Shown one piece after another: positions 1-7,574 of a stretch of 64,000 nt of DNA (the first letter of the stretch is position 1; each line of letters starts with the position of its first letter). The position numbers were made by a program, and so were the translations under genes. Location of the stretch: positions 1 to 64,000 of the forward strand of contig CAWINS010000011.1 of the NCBI GenBank assembly GCA_963837335.1, in the 5' to 3' direction. Source of the stretch: RYN-230 sp963837335 (GTDB lineage: Bacteria > Actinomycetota > Actinomycetes > Streptosporangiales > Streptosporangiaceae). Under the pieces are notes generated by a model, which worked only from the letters and a program-made list of their open reading frames with translations, was not told where the DNA came from and did not search any database.

Positions 1-15
1 CCGGTCCCTGACTAC

Positions 16-1035
16 TCAGGGGTTCGCTCCGGACAGCGGCAGGTAGTTAGACGGCAGCTTCCGGAAACCGGGCGGGATGGTCGCGCCGTGTACCGCGGCC
101 CGCAACGCGGCCAGATTGCCCTTCGTAGGCGTGAGCCAGCGGTAGTCGTACACCAGCAGGCTCTGCGGCCCGTGAGCGGCCGGGAACGCCACGCTCACCC
201 GCACGGGCAGGTAGGTCACCGGATCCACCCAGATGGTCTCCCGGACGGGCAGGCCGTCGCCCGGCTTCGACACGATTTTCAGGGCGTCGACGCCGTCGAC
301 CCGCTGGCGACCGTCGAGGCGGAAGAGGCCGCACGAGACCGCCTTGGACAGCGCGGCCCGCCACCTCGAGCCGAGGGGGGCGACGACTACGGCGGTCTGG
401 CAGGTCAGGGGGGCAGCGGTCCACTCTGCCCGACGAGATTGGTCCGCCAGCGGGTCCGGGCCGGGTAGGCGGCACCGTAGACCTTCGTCACGTGCCGGCC
501 AGACCGGGTGGTGACCACGTTGAAGGTGGAATTGAAGACCTGCGTTCCAGCAGCGGAGAATCCTTCGTACAGAACCCGTTCGTGGTAGGACCAGGTGACC
601 ATCCGCTGTGCGCTGACACCCGCCAGAACGCCAGGCACGACGGCGCTGCCGACCGGGTTTTTTTCCTCGGACAACGCCATGTTGAGCACCGTGAAGCCGA
701 ACGTGACGTGGCGGCCGCTAGTCAGGATCTCCTCGATCGCCCGGCCCTTGGCTGCTTCCGCCGCCAGGGCCTGCTGGGTGCGGGAGGTCACGTACGCGAC
801 GGTCTGCGTCTGTGCCGCCGCGCCGCCCTGTGGCCCGCGGCCCGCCCCGCTGGTGACGATGATCGCGGCCGCCGCTGCAGCCAGTGCCGTGCCAGCGGCC
901 ACGGAGGCCCGGATCGCCCTCCTCCGCTGCCGGTTACGTTGGCGGGCGCGCCGGACCAGCCCGGCTGGGACGCTCGGCGTCGGCGGTGAGTCGGTCCAGG
1001 CCCTCGTGCAGCAGTTCTTCCAGGTCGCTGGTCAT
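16..1035 (-). pseudogene. Membrane-anchored partner protein of ECF sigma factor, frameshifted
   Basis: The reading frame begins at the ATG at 1035, with GGAGGGAA just upstream, and codes for MTSDLEELLHEGLDRLTADA. The match then continues one frame over (near 975) as SVPAGLVRRARQRNRQRRR and an Ala-rich single membrane segment. It shifts again at a run of six G at 408-413 and ends at 16 after a region with TIWVDPVTYLPVRVS. The +1 and -1 changes cancel, so the intended product is about 339 aa. It looks like the proteins encoded beside SigE-type ECF factors in actinomycetes: a short cytoplasmic N-terminus, a basic stretch, one membrane helix and an extracellular domain. An anti-sigma or sensor role is inferred from position. 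Either the gene is decayed or the sequence carries two indel errors. Confidence 0.6.
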
Positions 1036-1563
1036 GACGTTCCCTCCATCAGCTCGACGCCCAGCGCCGGGCGTGGTCCCCGCCAGGTCCCGCAGCCGCC
1101 GCAGCCCCCGTGACGCGGCGGACTTGACCGTGCCCTCCGAGCAGCCGAGTAGCGCTGCGGTTTCCGCTTCGCTGCGCTGCTCCCAGTAGCGCAGCACGAT
1201 CACCGCGCGCTGCCGCGGCGGCAACTGGCGCAGCAGCCGGACCAACGCGTCGCGCAGGTCGACGGCGGCGGTGACGTCCGCCGTGTCCTCGCCCGGTGCA
1301 GGACGGAGCAGCGGCAGCCGCTGCCGCCACCGGCCGTGCCGCCGCCACCCGTCGGCGGCCAGGTTGTAGAGGATCCGCCGCAGGTAGCCCTCGGTGTCTG
1401 ATTCCACGGCGTGCGGTTTGCGGAGCAGGCGTTCCAGGGCGGCCTGGAGCAGGTCCTCACCGGACTGGCGGTCGCCGGTGAGCGCGATGGCCACGCGCAT
1501 GAGCTGGGTGCCGCGTTCGGCGAGAAGCCGCTCCAGGTCCGCTCCGCCGGGCGTGCCTGCCAT
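1032..1563 (-). CDS. SigE-family ECF RNA polymerase sigma factor
   Basis: Begins at the ATG at 1563 with a GGGAGGAGG ribosome site. Region 2 (residues about 15-75, with SGEDLLQAALERLL and YLRRILYNLAADGWRR) and region 4 (about 105-160, LPPRQRAVIVLRYWEQ, then ALLGCSEGTVKSAASRGLRRLR) are typical of SigE-type (SIG3.2) ECF factors. The frame as given has no stop before the partner gene and runs in frame through the partner ATG at 1035 to 934. One frame over, the sequence ends in a TGA at 1034-1032 that overlaps that ATG, the usual coupled arrangement, so I set the end there. It probably directs RNA polymerase to a small envelope or stress regulon; its promoter is not evident. Confidence 0.75.
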
Positions 1564-1680
1564 GCCGCCTCCTCCCGCTGTCTGCGAGCATCGTCGCCCG
1601 CGAGCGCTGTCGCCAGTCCATGACGAACGGCGAGGGGCCGGGGTTGCCTGGGGGTGGCCTTCCGCGTTTCAACTGGCTGC

Positions 1681-1704
1681 CAAGATCGCTACGGAAAGAT
1701 CTTG
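1681..1704. other. Inverted repeat between divergent sigma and HNH genes
   Basis: CAAGATC (1681-1687) and GATCTTG (1698-1704) form a perfect 7-bp inverted repeat around a 10-base spacer. It lies between the divergently oriented sigma gene and nuclease gene and just upstream of the SOS box. It could be an operator or a short hairpin. No run of T follows. Confidence 0.4.
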
Positions 1705-1710
1705 AGATAA

Positions 1711-1726
1711 TCGTACTTGTGTTCGA
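1711..1726 (+). promoter_or_regulatory. SOS (LexA) box upstream of DUF222/HNH gene
   Basis: TCGTACTTGTGTTCGA matches the actinobacterial LexA consensus TCGAAC-N4-GTTCGA at 11 of 12 fixed bases. It ends 16 bp before a RecA-NDp-type promoter. The recA gene in this same window carries the same pair of elements. Confidence 0.65.
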
Positions 1727-1742
1727 TATTTGAGTCCGGTTT

Positions 1743-1765
1743 TTGTCGGTGGTCGCCTGTAGTGT
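1743..1765 (+). promoter_or_regulatory. RecA-NDp (PafBC-type) DNA-damage promoter of DUF222/HNH gene
   Basis: TTGTCGGTG (1743-1751), an 8-base spacer and TAGTGT (1760-1765) match the published consensus TTGTCRGTG-N8-TAGNNT at every fixed base. The ATG at 1771 lies where transcription should start, 5 bases after the -10, so the message would be leaderless. In mycobacteria this promoter class is driven by PafBC after DNA damage, independently of RecA. Confidence 0.8.
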
Positions 1766-1770
1766 CGAAC

Positions 1771-3584
1771 ATGTACGGAACGGCCGATGATGCGGCAGGG
1801 GAGGCGGTCACACTGTCCGGCAATCCTGAGCCTCACGACTCCTCACGTGAGGGCGGCTCCTCACCTGAGGGCGGCGCGGCTGCCGGGCAGGCGGGGTTCG
1901 CGTCCGGTGCGCAGGCCGACTCGCTCCCGCCCGGGCCGCGGCTGGCGGCGCTGGCCGATGAGGCCTGGCAAGCCGGGCTGGGCGGGCTGGGTGACGATGA
2001 GCTGACCGGGTTACTGCGTGCGGCCCGGCGGCTGGCCTCACGGGCGGCGGCCCTGGAACTGGCGGTGGTCGCTGATCTCGCCGGGCGCCGCCGGGCCAGC
2101 CCGGACCGTGACGGGCCAGACCCCGGGGAGCACGTCGACGCGGAGGTCGCCGCGGCGTTAACCCTGACCCCTGCCGCCGCCGCCAGGCTGCACGACCTGG
2201 CGCTGGGCCTGGCCCGGCTGCCCAGTGTCGGCACGGCGCTGGCCGCGGGCCGTATCGACCAGGCGAAGGCGGCGGTGATCGTCGCCGAGACCAGCGCCCT
2301 GAGTGACGCTGGCCGCGGCGGCCGTGGCCACCGTGATCATCCGCGCGGCGTCCTCCATGACGACGGGCCAGTTGCGGGCCGAGTTGCAGCGACTGGTGAT
2401 CTTCATGGACCCGGCCGCCGCGCTCCGGCGCAAGGAGGCCGCCAGCAAGCACGCCCGGGTGGAGTTCTGGCGCGAGGACGCCGGCACCTGCGCGCTCAGC
2501 GGCCGTGACCTGCCCCCGGGTCTGGCGCTGGCGGCTGACAAGCACGTGACCGCCGCCGCCGAGTACCTCAAAGCCCAGGGAGCCGAGGGCACACTGGGCC
2601 AGTTGCGGGCCCGGGCTTATCTGGGGTTGCTGTGCGGCCTGCGCGCCGAGTCCCTGCTGCCCGCCGCCGGCCGAGACCACAGCACCGGCCACCCCGGCGT
2701 CAGCCAGCCGAGCATGCCAGGCCGGAGCCGAGCACCGGCCAGCCGGACGTTGGCTTGCAGGGCACCGGCCAGCCGGACGCCAGCCGGCAGGGCACCGGCC
2801 AGCCGGGTGGCGCTAGTCCGGCCGCTGACGGCCCGGCGGGCCGGCCAGGAACGAGGTGGCCGGCGCTGACCGGGTCGGTCAACCTCACCCTGCCGCTGGC
2901 CACCTGGCTGGGCTGGTCGCAGACGCCCGGGGACATCCCCGGGTTCGGGCCCTTGGACGCCACCGACTCCCGGGACCTGGCAGACGCGCTCGCCAGCCAC
3001 CCCGCCACCCAGTGGTGCCTGACTCTCCTCGGTCTCGACGGCCGTCCGGTAGCCCACGGTTGCGCGGGCGGGAAGCGGCCCCCTCCGACGGGCCCCCCGG
3101 AACCGGCCGGGCCTCCTGGCCTGCCAGCGTCCGGCCTGCCATCGTCCGGCGCTCTACGTGCGCATCGTCCGGCGCGTCTACGTCCGGCCCCTCAGCCTCC
3201 GGCCCCGATCAGCAGGATGCCGCCCTCGCACGGTGGCTGGCGCGGCTCCGGCTGGTCCCGCTGACCGGCCCGTGCGATCACACCGGGCTCAAGATCGGGT
3301 ACCGCCCCTCCCTCAAACTCCAGCACCTCGTGCGCATCCGGCGTCCCACCTGCACCTTTCCCGGCTGCCGCCAGCCCGCCCGACGATGCGATATCGACCA
3401 CACCGTGGCGTTCGAGCACGGCGGACTGACCTGCCTGTGCAACCTGGGTCCGCTATGCCGCAGGCACCATCGCTGCAAACAGGCCGAAGGCTGGAGCTTG
3501 AGCCAGCCCGCGCCGGGGGAGTCCCTCTGGACCACGCCTTCAGGGCGTCAATACACCACGCGGTCGGCCCCGTATCCCAGATGA
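1771..3584 (+). pseudogene. DUF222 / HNH endonuclease (13E12 repeat family), broken by frameshifts
   Basis: The coding signal starts at the ATG at 1771 and moves frame near 2300, 2720 and 3140-3200, ending at 3584. Rejoined, it is one protein of about 600 aa. The DUF222 domain lies near residues 60-300 (GRIDQAKAAVIVAETSALSD, then MTTGQLRAELQRLV). A Gly/Gln/Pro repeat linker follows, then a C-terminal HNH domain with CTFPGCRQPARRCDIDHTV and CRRHHRCKQ. This family is multicopy in actinobacteria and several members are DNA-damage inducible in mycobacteria; its substrate is unknown. The gene stands alone, divergent from a sigma factor, and carries its own LexA box and PafBC-type promoter. As written it could not make full-length protein. 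Confidence 0.8.
2726..2813 (+). repeat. Tandem ACCGGCCAGCC repeats in HNH gene linker
   Basis: Three copies of a motif containing CACCGGCCAGCCGG, about 33 bp apart, encode GTGQPD-like repeats between the DUF222 and HNH domains. One of the frame changes of the gene lies at the left edge of this repeat block. Confidence 0.65.
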
Positions 3585-3707
3585 GCGGTGGGGGCTTCCA
3601 GTCGGCGTGCGGCCGTTGGCCTAAGCGCGCTGTGGCCCCGGGAGCGGGACGGGGTGGAGCAGGCCCAGCTCATTGTCGGGCTGTTAATCGCGATATAGCT
3701 TGGTTTT

Positions 3708-4130
3708 ATGGACGAGCGGGCGCACGAGGACGTCGCTGCCGCAGCAGCCGTCCATACCGAACTCGGCCGGGCGTACGACGGGGCCGTGGCCGAGGGGCTG
3801 GTCGAGAGGATCAGCTCGGAGATCGACAAGCAAGTTGACGCCAGGCTGGCCGAGCATGGCATCCAGTCCGGCCGGGCCGCATGGGCGAACGTCGCTATGG
3901 GCTTGGGCACGGTGGGGCTGGGCATCGGCGCGACGGCTGTGACGCTGAATGCCTACTCGGTCAGCCACGTCGCACCCAAGGCATCAATCAATCTGGGGCC
4001 TTTGCATGGATCGGTGATGACGACTACCAGCTCGGTGGGCGCCGGCGGGCTGGTCCTGGTCGCGCTGATCTGGGCCGTCATTGCCGTCATTAACATTGCC
4101 TACGCTCGCCGCCAGCCCCGTCGGCCCTGA
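3708..4130 (+). CDS. Small two-helix membrane protein, unknown function
   Basis: The 140-aa product has an acidic soluble N-terminal half with a helical stretch (residues about 25-50, GLVERISSEIDKQVDARLAE). Two hydrophobic segments follow at roughly 60-80 (AMGLGTVGLGIGATAVTL) and 110-132 (GAGGLVLVALIWAVIAVI), then a basic tail. I do not recognise a family. An AT-rich TATAGC (3694-3699) with TTGTCG (3673-3678) upstream suggests a promoter only a few bases from the ATG, so the message may be leaderless. A 12-bp sequence spanning its stop codon (4127-4138) is repeated at 4149-4160. Confidence 0.6.
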   Translation: MDERAHEDVAAAAAVHTELGRAYDGAVAEGLVERISSEIDKQVDARLAEHGIQSGRAAWANVAMGLGTVGLGIGATAVTLNAYSVSHVAPKASINLGPLHGSVMTTTSSVGAGGLVLVALIWAVIAVINIAYARRQPRRP

Positions 4131-4189
4131 CCGCGGCCTGCTGCGGCTCTGACCGCGGCCGCGCAAGAGCCTTCGGTACGGTCGGGGTC

Positions 4190-5431
4190 ATGACGGACCG
4201 GGCTGGCCAGTACCCGCGCGGTGCCGCCCTCACCCTGGCTGAGCTCAGCGAGGACCCCCATCCAGGGCTGGCCCGGCTGCGTGAGGCCGAGCCTGTCTCC
4301 TGGGTGCCGGTGCTGAACGGCTGGCTGGTCACCCGGTGGGACCTGGCCGCGGCGGTGATGCGGGACAGCGCGACCTTCACCGTCGATGACCCGCGGTTCT
4401 CGACGGCCCGGATCGTCGGGCCGAGCATGCTCTCGCTGGACGGCCCGGACCACGACCGGCACCGGCGCCCGTTCGGCGCGCCGTTCAGCCGGTCCGGCGT
4501 GCACGACCAGCTGGCCGCGTTCGTGACCGGGGAAGCGGATCGCCTGGTCAGCGCGATGCGCACGGGAAGCACCGGCGGACCCGGCTCGGCAAGCACCCCC
4601 GGGCGGGGCGACCTGAGCCGCGGCCTGGCCGCACCGCTGGCCGTGGCCGTCGTGGCCCGGGCCCTCGGACTCGGCCAGGTTGACCCCGGCACCATCCTGG
4701 CCTGGTACGACGCCATCGTCGGCGCGGTCTCCGAGCTGACCGGCGGAGCTTCCGCGAGGTCGGCCCGGGTGGCCGCGGGCCTGGCCGGGTTCGGCCAGCT
4801 CAGCGACAGCCTGACGGCGGTCATCGAGGGCCCGGCCGGCGGTTCCCTGCTCGCCGCCGCGGTCCAGCCTGGCCTCGCCGCGGCCGAGATCATCTCCAAC
4901 GCGGCGGTGCTGATGTTCGGCGGCATCGAGACGACCGAGGGCATGATCGCCAACGCCGCCTGGCACCTGCTCAGCCACCGCGATCAGCTGGACCTGGTCC
5001 GCGCCGACCCCGGCCTGCTGCCACTGGCCATCGAGGAGTCGCTGCGCCTGGAACCCGCGGCCGCCGTCGTGGACCGCTACGCCACCCGTGACGTGGAACT
5101 CGGTGATGCCCAGCCCGGCGGCGCCGCCATCCGCTCGGGCGACCTGGTCAGCGTCTCGGTGGCCGGCGCGGGCCGGGACCCGGCCGTGTTCCCCGACCCG
5201 GACCGCTTCGACGTACGCCGGGACAACGCCCGGCAGAACCTGGCCTTCGCCCGCGGCCCGCACTTCTGCCTGGGCGTGCACCTGGCCCGGCTGGAAGCCC
5301 GCGCCGCGCTCAGCGCCGCCCTCGGCCAGCTACCGGGCCTGCGGCTCGACCCCGGGCATCCGGCCGCACCCCGGGGCCTGGTGTTCCGCAAGCCCCCGTC
5401 GCTGCCCGTGCGCTGGGACGCCGCTGGTTAA
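4190..5431 (+). CDS. Cytochrome P450
   Basis: The 413-aa length is typical of a bacterial soluble class I P450. Seen motifs are the I-helix GGIETTEG near residue 244 (the usual acid-threonine pair for oxygen activation), the K-helix EESLRLEP near 282 (ExxR), and the heme loop FARGPHFCLGVHLARLE with the thiolate ligand at about Cys360. It would need a ferredoxin and a reductase encoded elsewhere; neither is adjacent. The substrate cannot be told from the sequence. The gene stands between a small membrane protein and a convergent LacI-type regulator (11 bp between stop codons) and has no biosynthetic neighbours. Confidence 0.93.
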   Translation: MTDRAGQYPRGAALTLAELSEDPHPGLARLREAEPVSWVPVLNGWLVTRWDLAAAVMRDSATFTVDDPRFSTARIVGPSMLSLDGPDHDRHRRPFGAPFSRSGVHDQLAAFVTGEADRLVSAMRTGSTGGPGSASTPGRGDLSRGLAAPLAVAVVARALGLGQVDPGTILAWYDAIVGAVSELTGGASARSARVAAGLAGFGQLSDSLTAVIEGPAGGSLLAAAVQPGLAAAEIISNAAVLMFGGIETTEGMIANAAWHLLSHRDQLDLVRADPGLLPLAIEESLRLEPAAAVVDRYATRDVELGDAQPGGAAIRSGDLVSVSVAGAGRDPAVFPDPDRFDVRRDNARQNLAFARGPHFCLGVHLARLEARAALSAALGQLPGLRLDPGHPAAPRGLVFRKPPSLPVRWDAAG

Positions 5432-5442
5432 GCGCGCCCGGG

Positions 5443-6489
5443 CTAGCAGCCGCAGCTTTCCCGGCGGATCAGCTGGGTGGGCAGGACCACGTCGCGCGGC
5501 TCCGGCTGGCGGTTCCGGACCAGCGACTCCAGCAACTCGAACGCGGTGGCGCCGAGTTCCTGGATGGGCTGGCGCACCGTGGTCAGTCCCGGCCGGAGCC
5601 GCCGCGCGACCGGGATATCGTCGAAGCCGGTCACCGCGACCGAACCTGGCACGTCCACGCCGTGGCGGGCCAGCGCGTGCAGGGCCCCGACCGCGGCGAG
5701 ATCGTTGGCGCAGACGATGGCCCGGGGCAGCGGCTGGCCCGCGCCGGCCAGCGCGTCGATGACCGAGGCCCCGCCGTCGGCGTAGTAGCTGCCCTGCCAC
5801 TGCGGCCCCGCGGCGAGCCCGGCGCCCGCCGCCCCGGCCTCGGCCGTCACCACGGCCCGGCGGGTCACGTTGTCCGGGCTGTCCGCGACCCCGGCCAGGT
5901 ACCCGAGGGTGGCGTACCCGTGGTCCCGGGTCAGGTGCCGCATCAGGTCACGCATGCCCGTCTCGCTGTCGCCGCGCACGCTGGCCGTGTGCGGCGTGGT
6001 GATCCCGGCCAGGTTGACCACCGGGGTCTGGCGGCCCAGCCGGTCCAGCTGGTCGGCGTCCAGGACCAGGTCGTGCACGATCAGCCCGTCGCACTTGCCC
6101 GCCAGGGCCAGCATCCGCCGGCCCGCGTCGGCGTCCTCGGCCGCCACCGAGCTGATCAGCAGGCTGAAGCCGCTGCGCTGGGCGGCGACCTCGATGCCCC
6201 GGTTGATGATGTCGGCGAACTGGAGATTCTCGTCTTCCTCGGCGAACACGGCCGCCGACGTCGCCTTGGGCACCCGGCGGTACACGACCCCGACCGTCTC
6301 CTTGAGCTTGACGCTCAGCGCCCGGGCCGCACCGTCCGGCACGAAGCCGAGTTCGGCCACCGCCCGCAGCACCCGCTCCCGCGTGTCCGTCCGGGGGCTC
6401 CCGGTCCCGTTGAGGACCCGGGAGACCGACGCGATGGACACGCCCGCGGTCGCGGCGACGTCGTAGATGGTGGGCGGAGCGCCGTTCAC
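5443..6489 (-). CDS. LacI-family transcriptional regulator
   Basis: 348 aa with a GTG start. The N-terminal helix-turn-helix TIYDVAATAGVSIASVSRVLN (residues about 7-27) is followed by a periplasmic-binding-protein-like sensor domain with typical LacI/GalR signatures (GLIVHDLVLDAD, AIVCANDLAAVGALHAL, VTGFDDIPVARRL). It ends in ESCGC. It starts 9 bp after the GH25 gene on the same strand, so the two are probably cotranscribed and the regulator may control a sugar-related regulon. The effector is unknown. Confidence 0.92.
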   Translation of the reverse strand: MNGAPPTIYDVAATAGVSIASVSRVLNGTGSPRTDTRERVLRAVAELGFVPDGAARALSVKLKETVGVVYRRVPKATSAAVFAEEDENLQFADIINRGIEVAAQRSGFSLLISSVAAEDADAGRRMLALAGKCDGLIVHDLVLDADQLDRLGRQTPVVNLAGITTPHTASVRGDSETGMRDLMRHLTRDHGYATLGYLAGVADSPDNVTRRAVVTAEAGAAGAGLAAGPQWQGSYYADGGASVIDALAGAGQPLPRAIVCANDLAAVGALHALARHGVDVPGSVAVTGFDDIPVARRLRPGLTTVRQPIQELGATAFELLESLVRNRQPEPRDVVLPTQLIRRESCGC

Positions 6490-6498
6490 GCCGGCAGC

Positions 6499-7419
6499 TT
6501 AGGAGACCACGTACCCGACGCTGACCTCGCCGGCGTCGAGACGCTCGACCGAGACCGCCGACGTCCGCGACGGGTCGCCGAACTTGAGCACGGTCTGGCC
6601 CTTGGTGCTGTCCACCGTCAGGGAGTTGTGCACCGTCCAGTGGCCGTTCCAGACCGCCACCCGCAGCTTGGCGGTGGGCAGCCCCTGTCTCCCGTTGTCG
6701 CAGGCGAAGCCGATTTCCTTGGCGCTGCCGAAAGGAATGGCGATGGCGGTGACGGCGTTGGCGCCGTTGTTCAGGGAGCCGCTCTGCACCTCGGTCTCCT
6801 CCTTGGGTTTGGTCGCTGGGTTGGCGAACTTCTTCAGGGCGGCGGTGTCCCCGTTGAACACGTTCACGTTAACCGTGTTGGTGCCCACCCGGGTGGTCCC
6901 GTACTGGTGGAACTTCCACGTCGACCAGGGTTTGGGCACGACCGGCCGGCCCGCCGGGGCGGACGGCTCAGCGATCCACAGCGGGTAGTGCCCCAGGCCG
7001 GCGCAGTTCCCCTCCTCGGCAAAGGACAGGAACGTGTACACGACCGGCGTGTGCCCGGTGGCCCGGTGCACGTCCGTGCACCAGTTCCGCGCGTACTCCG
7101 CGACCCGCTGCGGGCCCAGGCCGTCGGTCGTCTCCAGGTCGAGGGCGAGCAGGTCGCCGGGCTGCAGGCCGTGGGCCCGCACCGTGGCCAGGAACGCCCG
7201 GGAGTCGTTGGCCGCCCCGTTCTTCGGGTGGCCGAAATGATAGGCGCCACGGACGATGCCCATGGCCTTCGCCGCCTGCCAGTTGGCGGCGAACTCGGGA
7301 TCCTTGATCGTCATGCCCTCGGTCGCCTTGATGAACGCGAAAGAGATTCGTCCCTTTTCGGCCGCCCAGTCGAACGACGGCTGGAAACTCGAGAGGTCGA
7401 TGCCTTCCGCGTTGGCCAC
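6499..7419 (-). CDS. GH25 lysozyme-like protein
   Basis: I chose the GTG at 7419 because GGAGGAG lies 4 bases upstream and the GH25 fold begins at once (NAEGIDLSSFQ). An upstream in-frame start at 7473 lacks such a site. The 306-aa product has the GH25 landmarks in order: GIDLSSFQ with the N-terminal Asp, AFIKATEG, GAYHFGHP, LALDLETTD (the DxE pair of the muramidase active site) and YPLWIAE. A C-terminal domain of about 100 aa (from about residue 205) is probably beta-rich. No signal peptide is evident, so export, if any, is by another route. Cleavage of peptidoglycan or a related glycan is inferred. Confidence 0.8.
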   Translation of the reverse strand: MANAEGIDLSSFQPSFDWAAEKGRISFAFIKATEGMTIKDPEFAANWQAAKAMGIVRGAYHFGHPKNGAANDSRAFLATVRAHGLQPGDLLALDLETTDGLGPQRVAEYARNWCTDVHRATGHTPVVYTFLSFAEEGNCAGLGHYPLWIAEPSAPAGRPVVPKPWSTWKFHQYGTTRVGTNTVNVNVFNGDTAALKKFANPATKPKEETEVQSGSLNNGANAVTAIAIPFGSAKEIGFACDNGRQGLPTAKLRVAVWNGHWTVHNSLTVDSTKGQTVLKFGDPSRTSAVSVERLDAGEVSVGYVVS

Positions 7420-7574
7420 GGCTCCTCCTGTCCTCGCACTCGCCGGTGGCCGCGGCCGCCGGCGTCCACTCATGGGTGGAGGCCAGGCCAGACTAATGCT
7501 CCCGCTCCCCCCTTGAGAAAGGTGCCCTATCGCAGCGCGGGGCGCAGCCGGAATGGCTTATCCGGTCGTCACAG

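Noticed and set aside
3673..3699. A third RecA-NDp-like promoter (TTGTCGGGC) before the small membrane protein
   Set aside because: It lacks the TG at the end of the first block and has no TAGNNT after 8 bases; an ordinary promoter reading with TATAGC is more likely.
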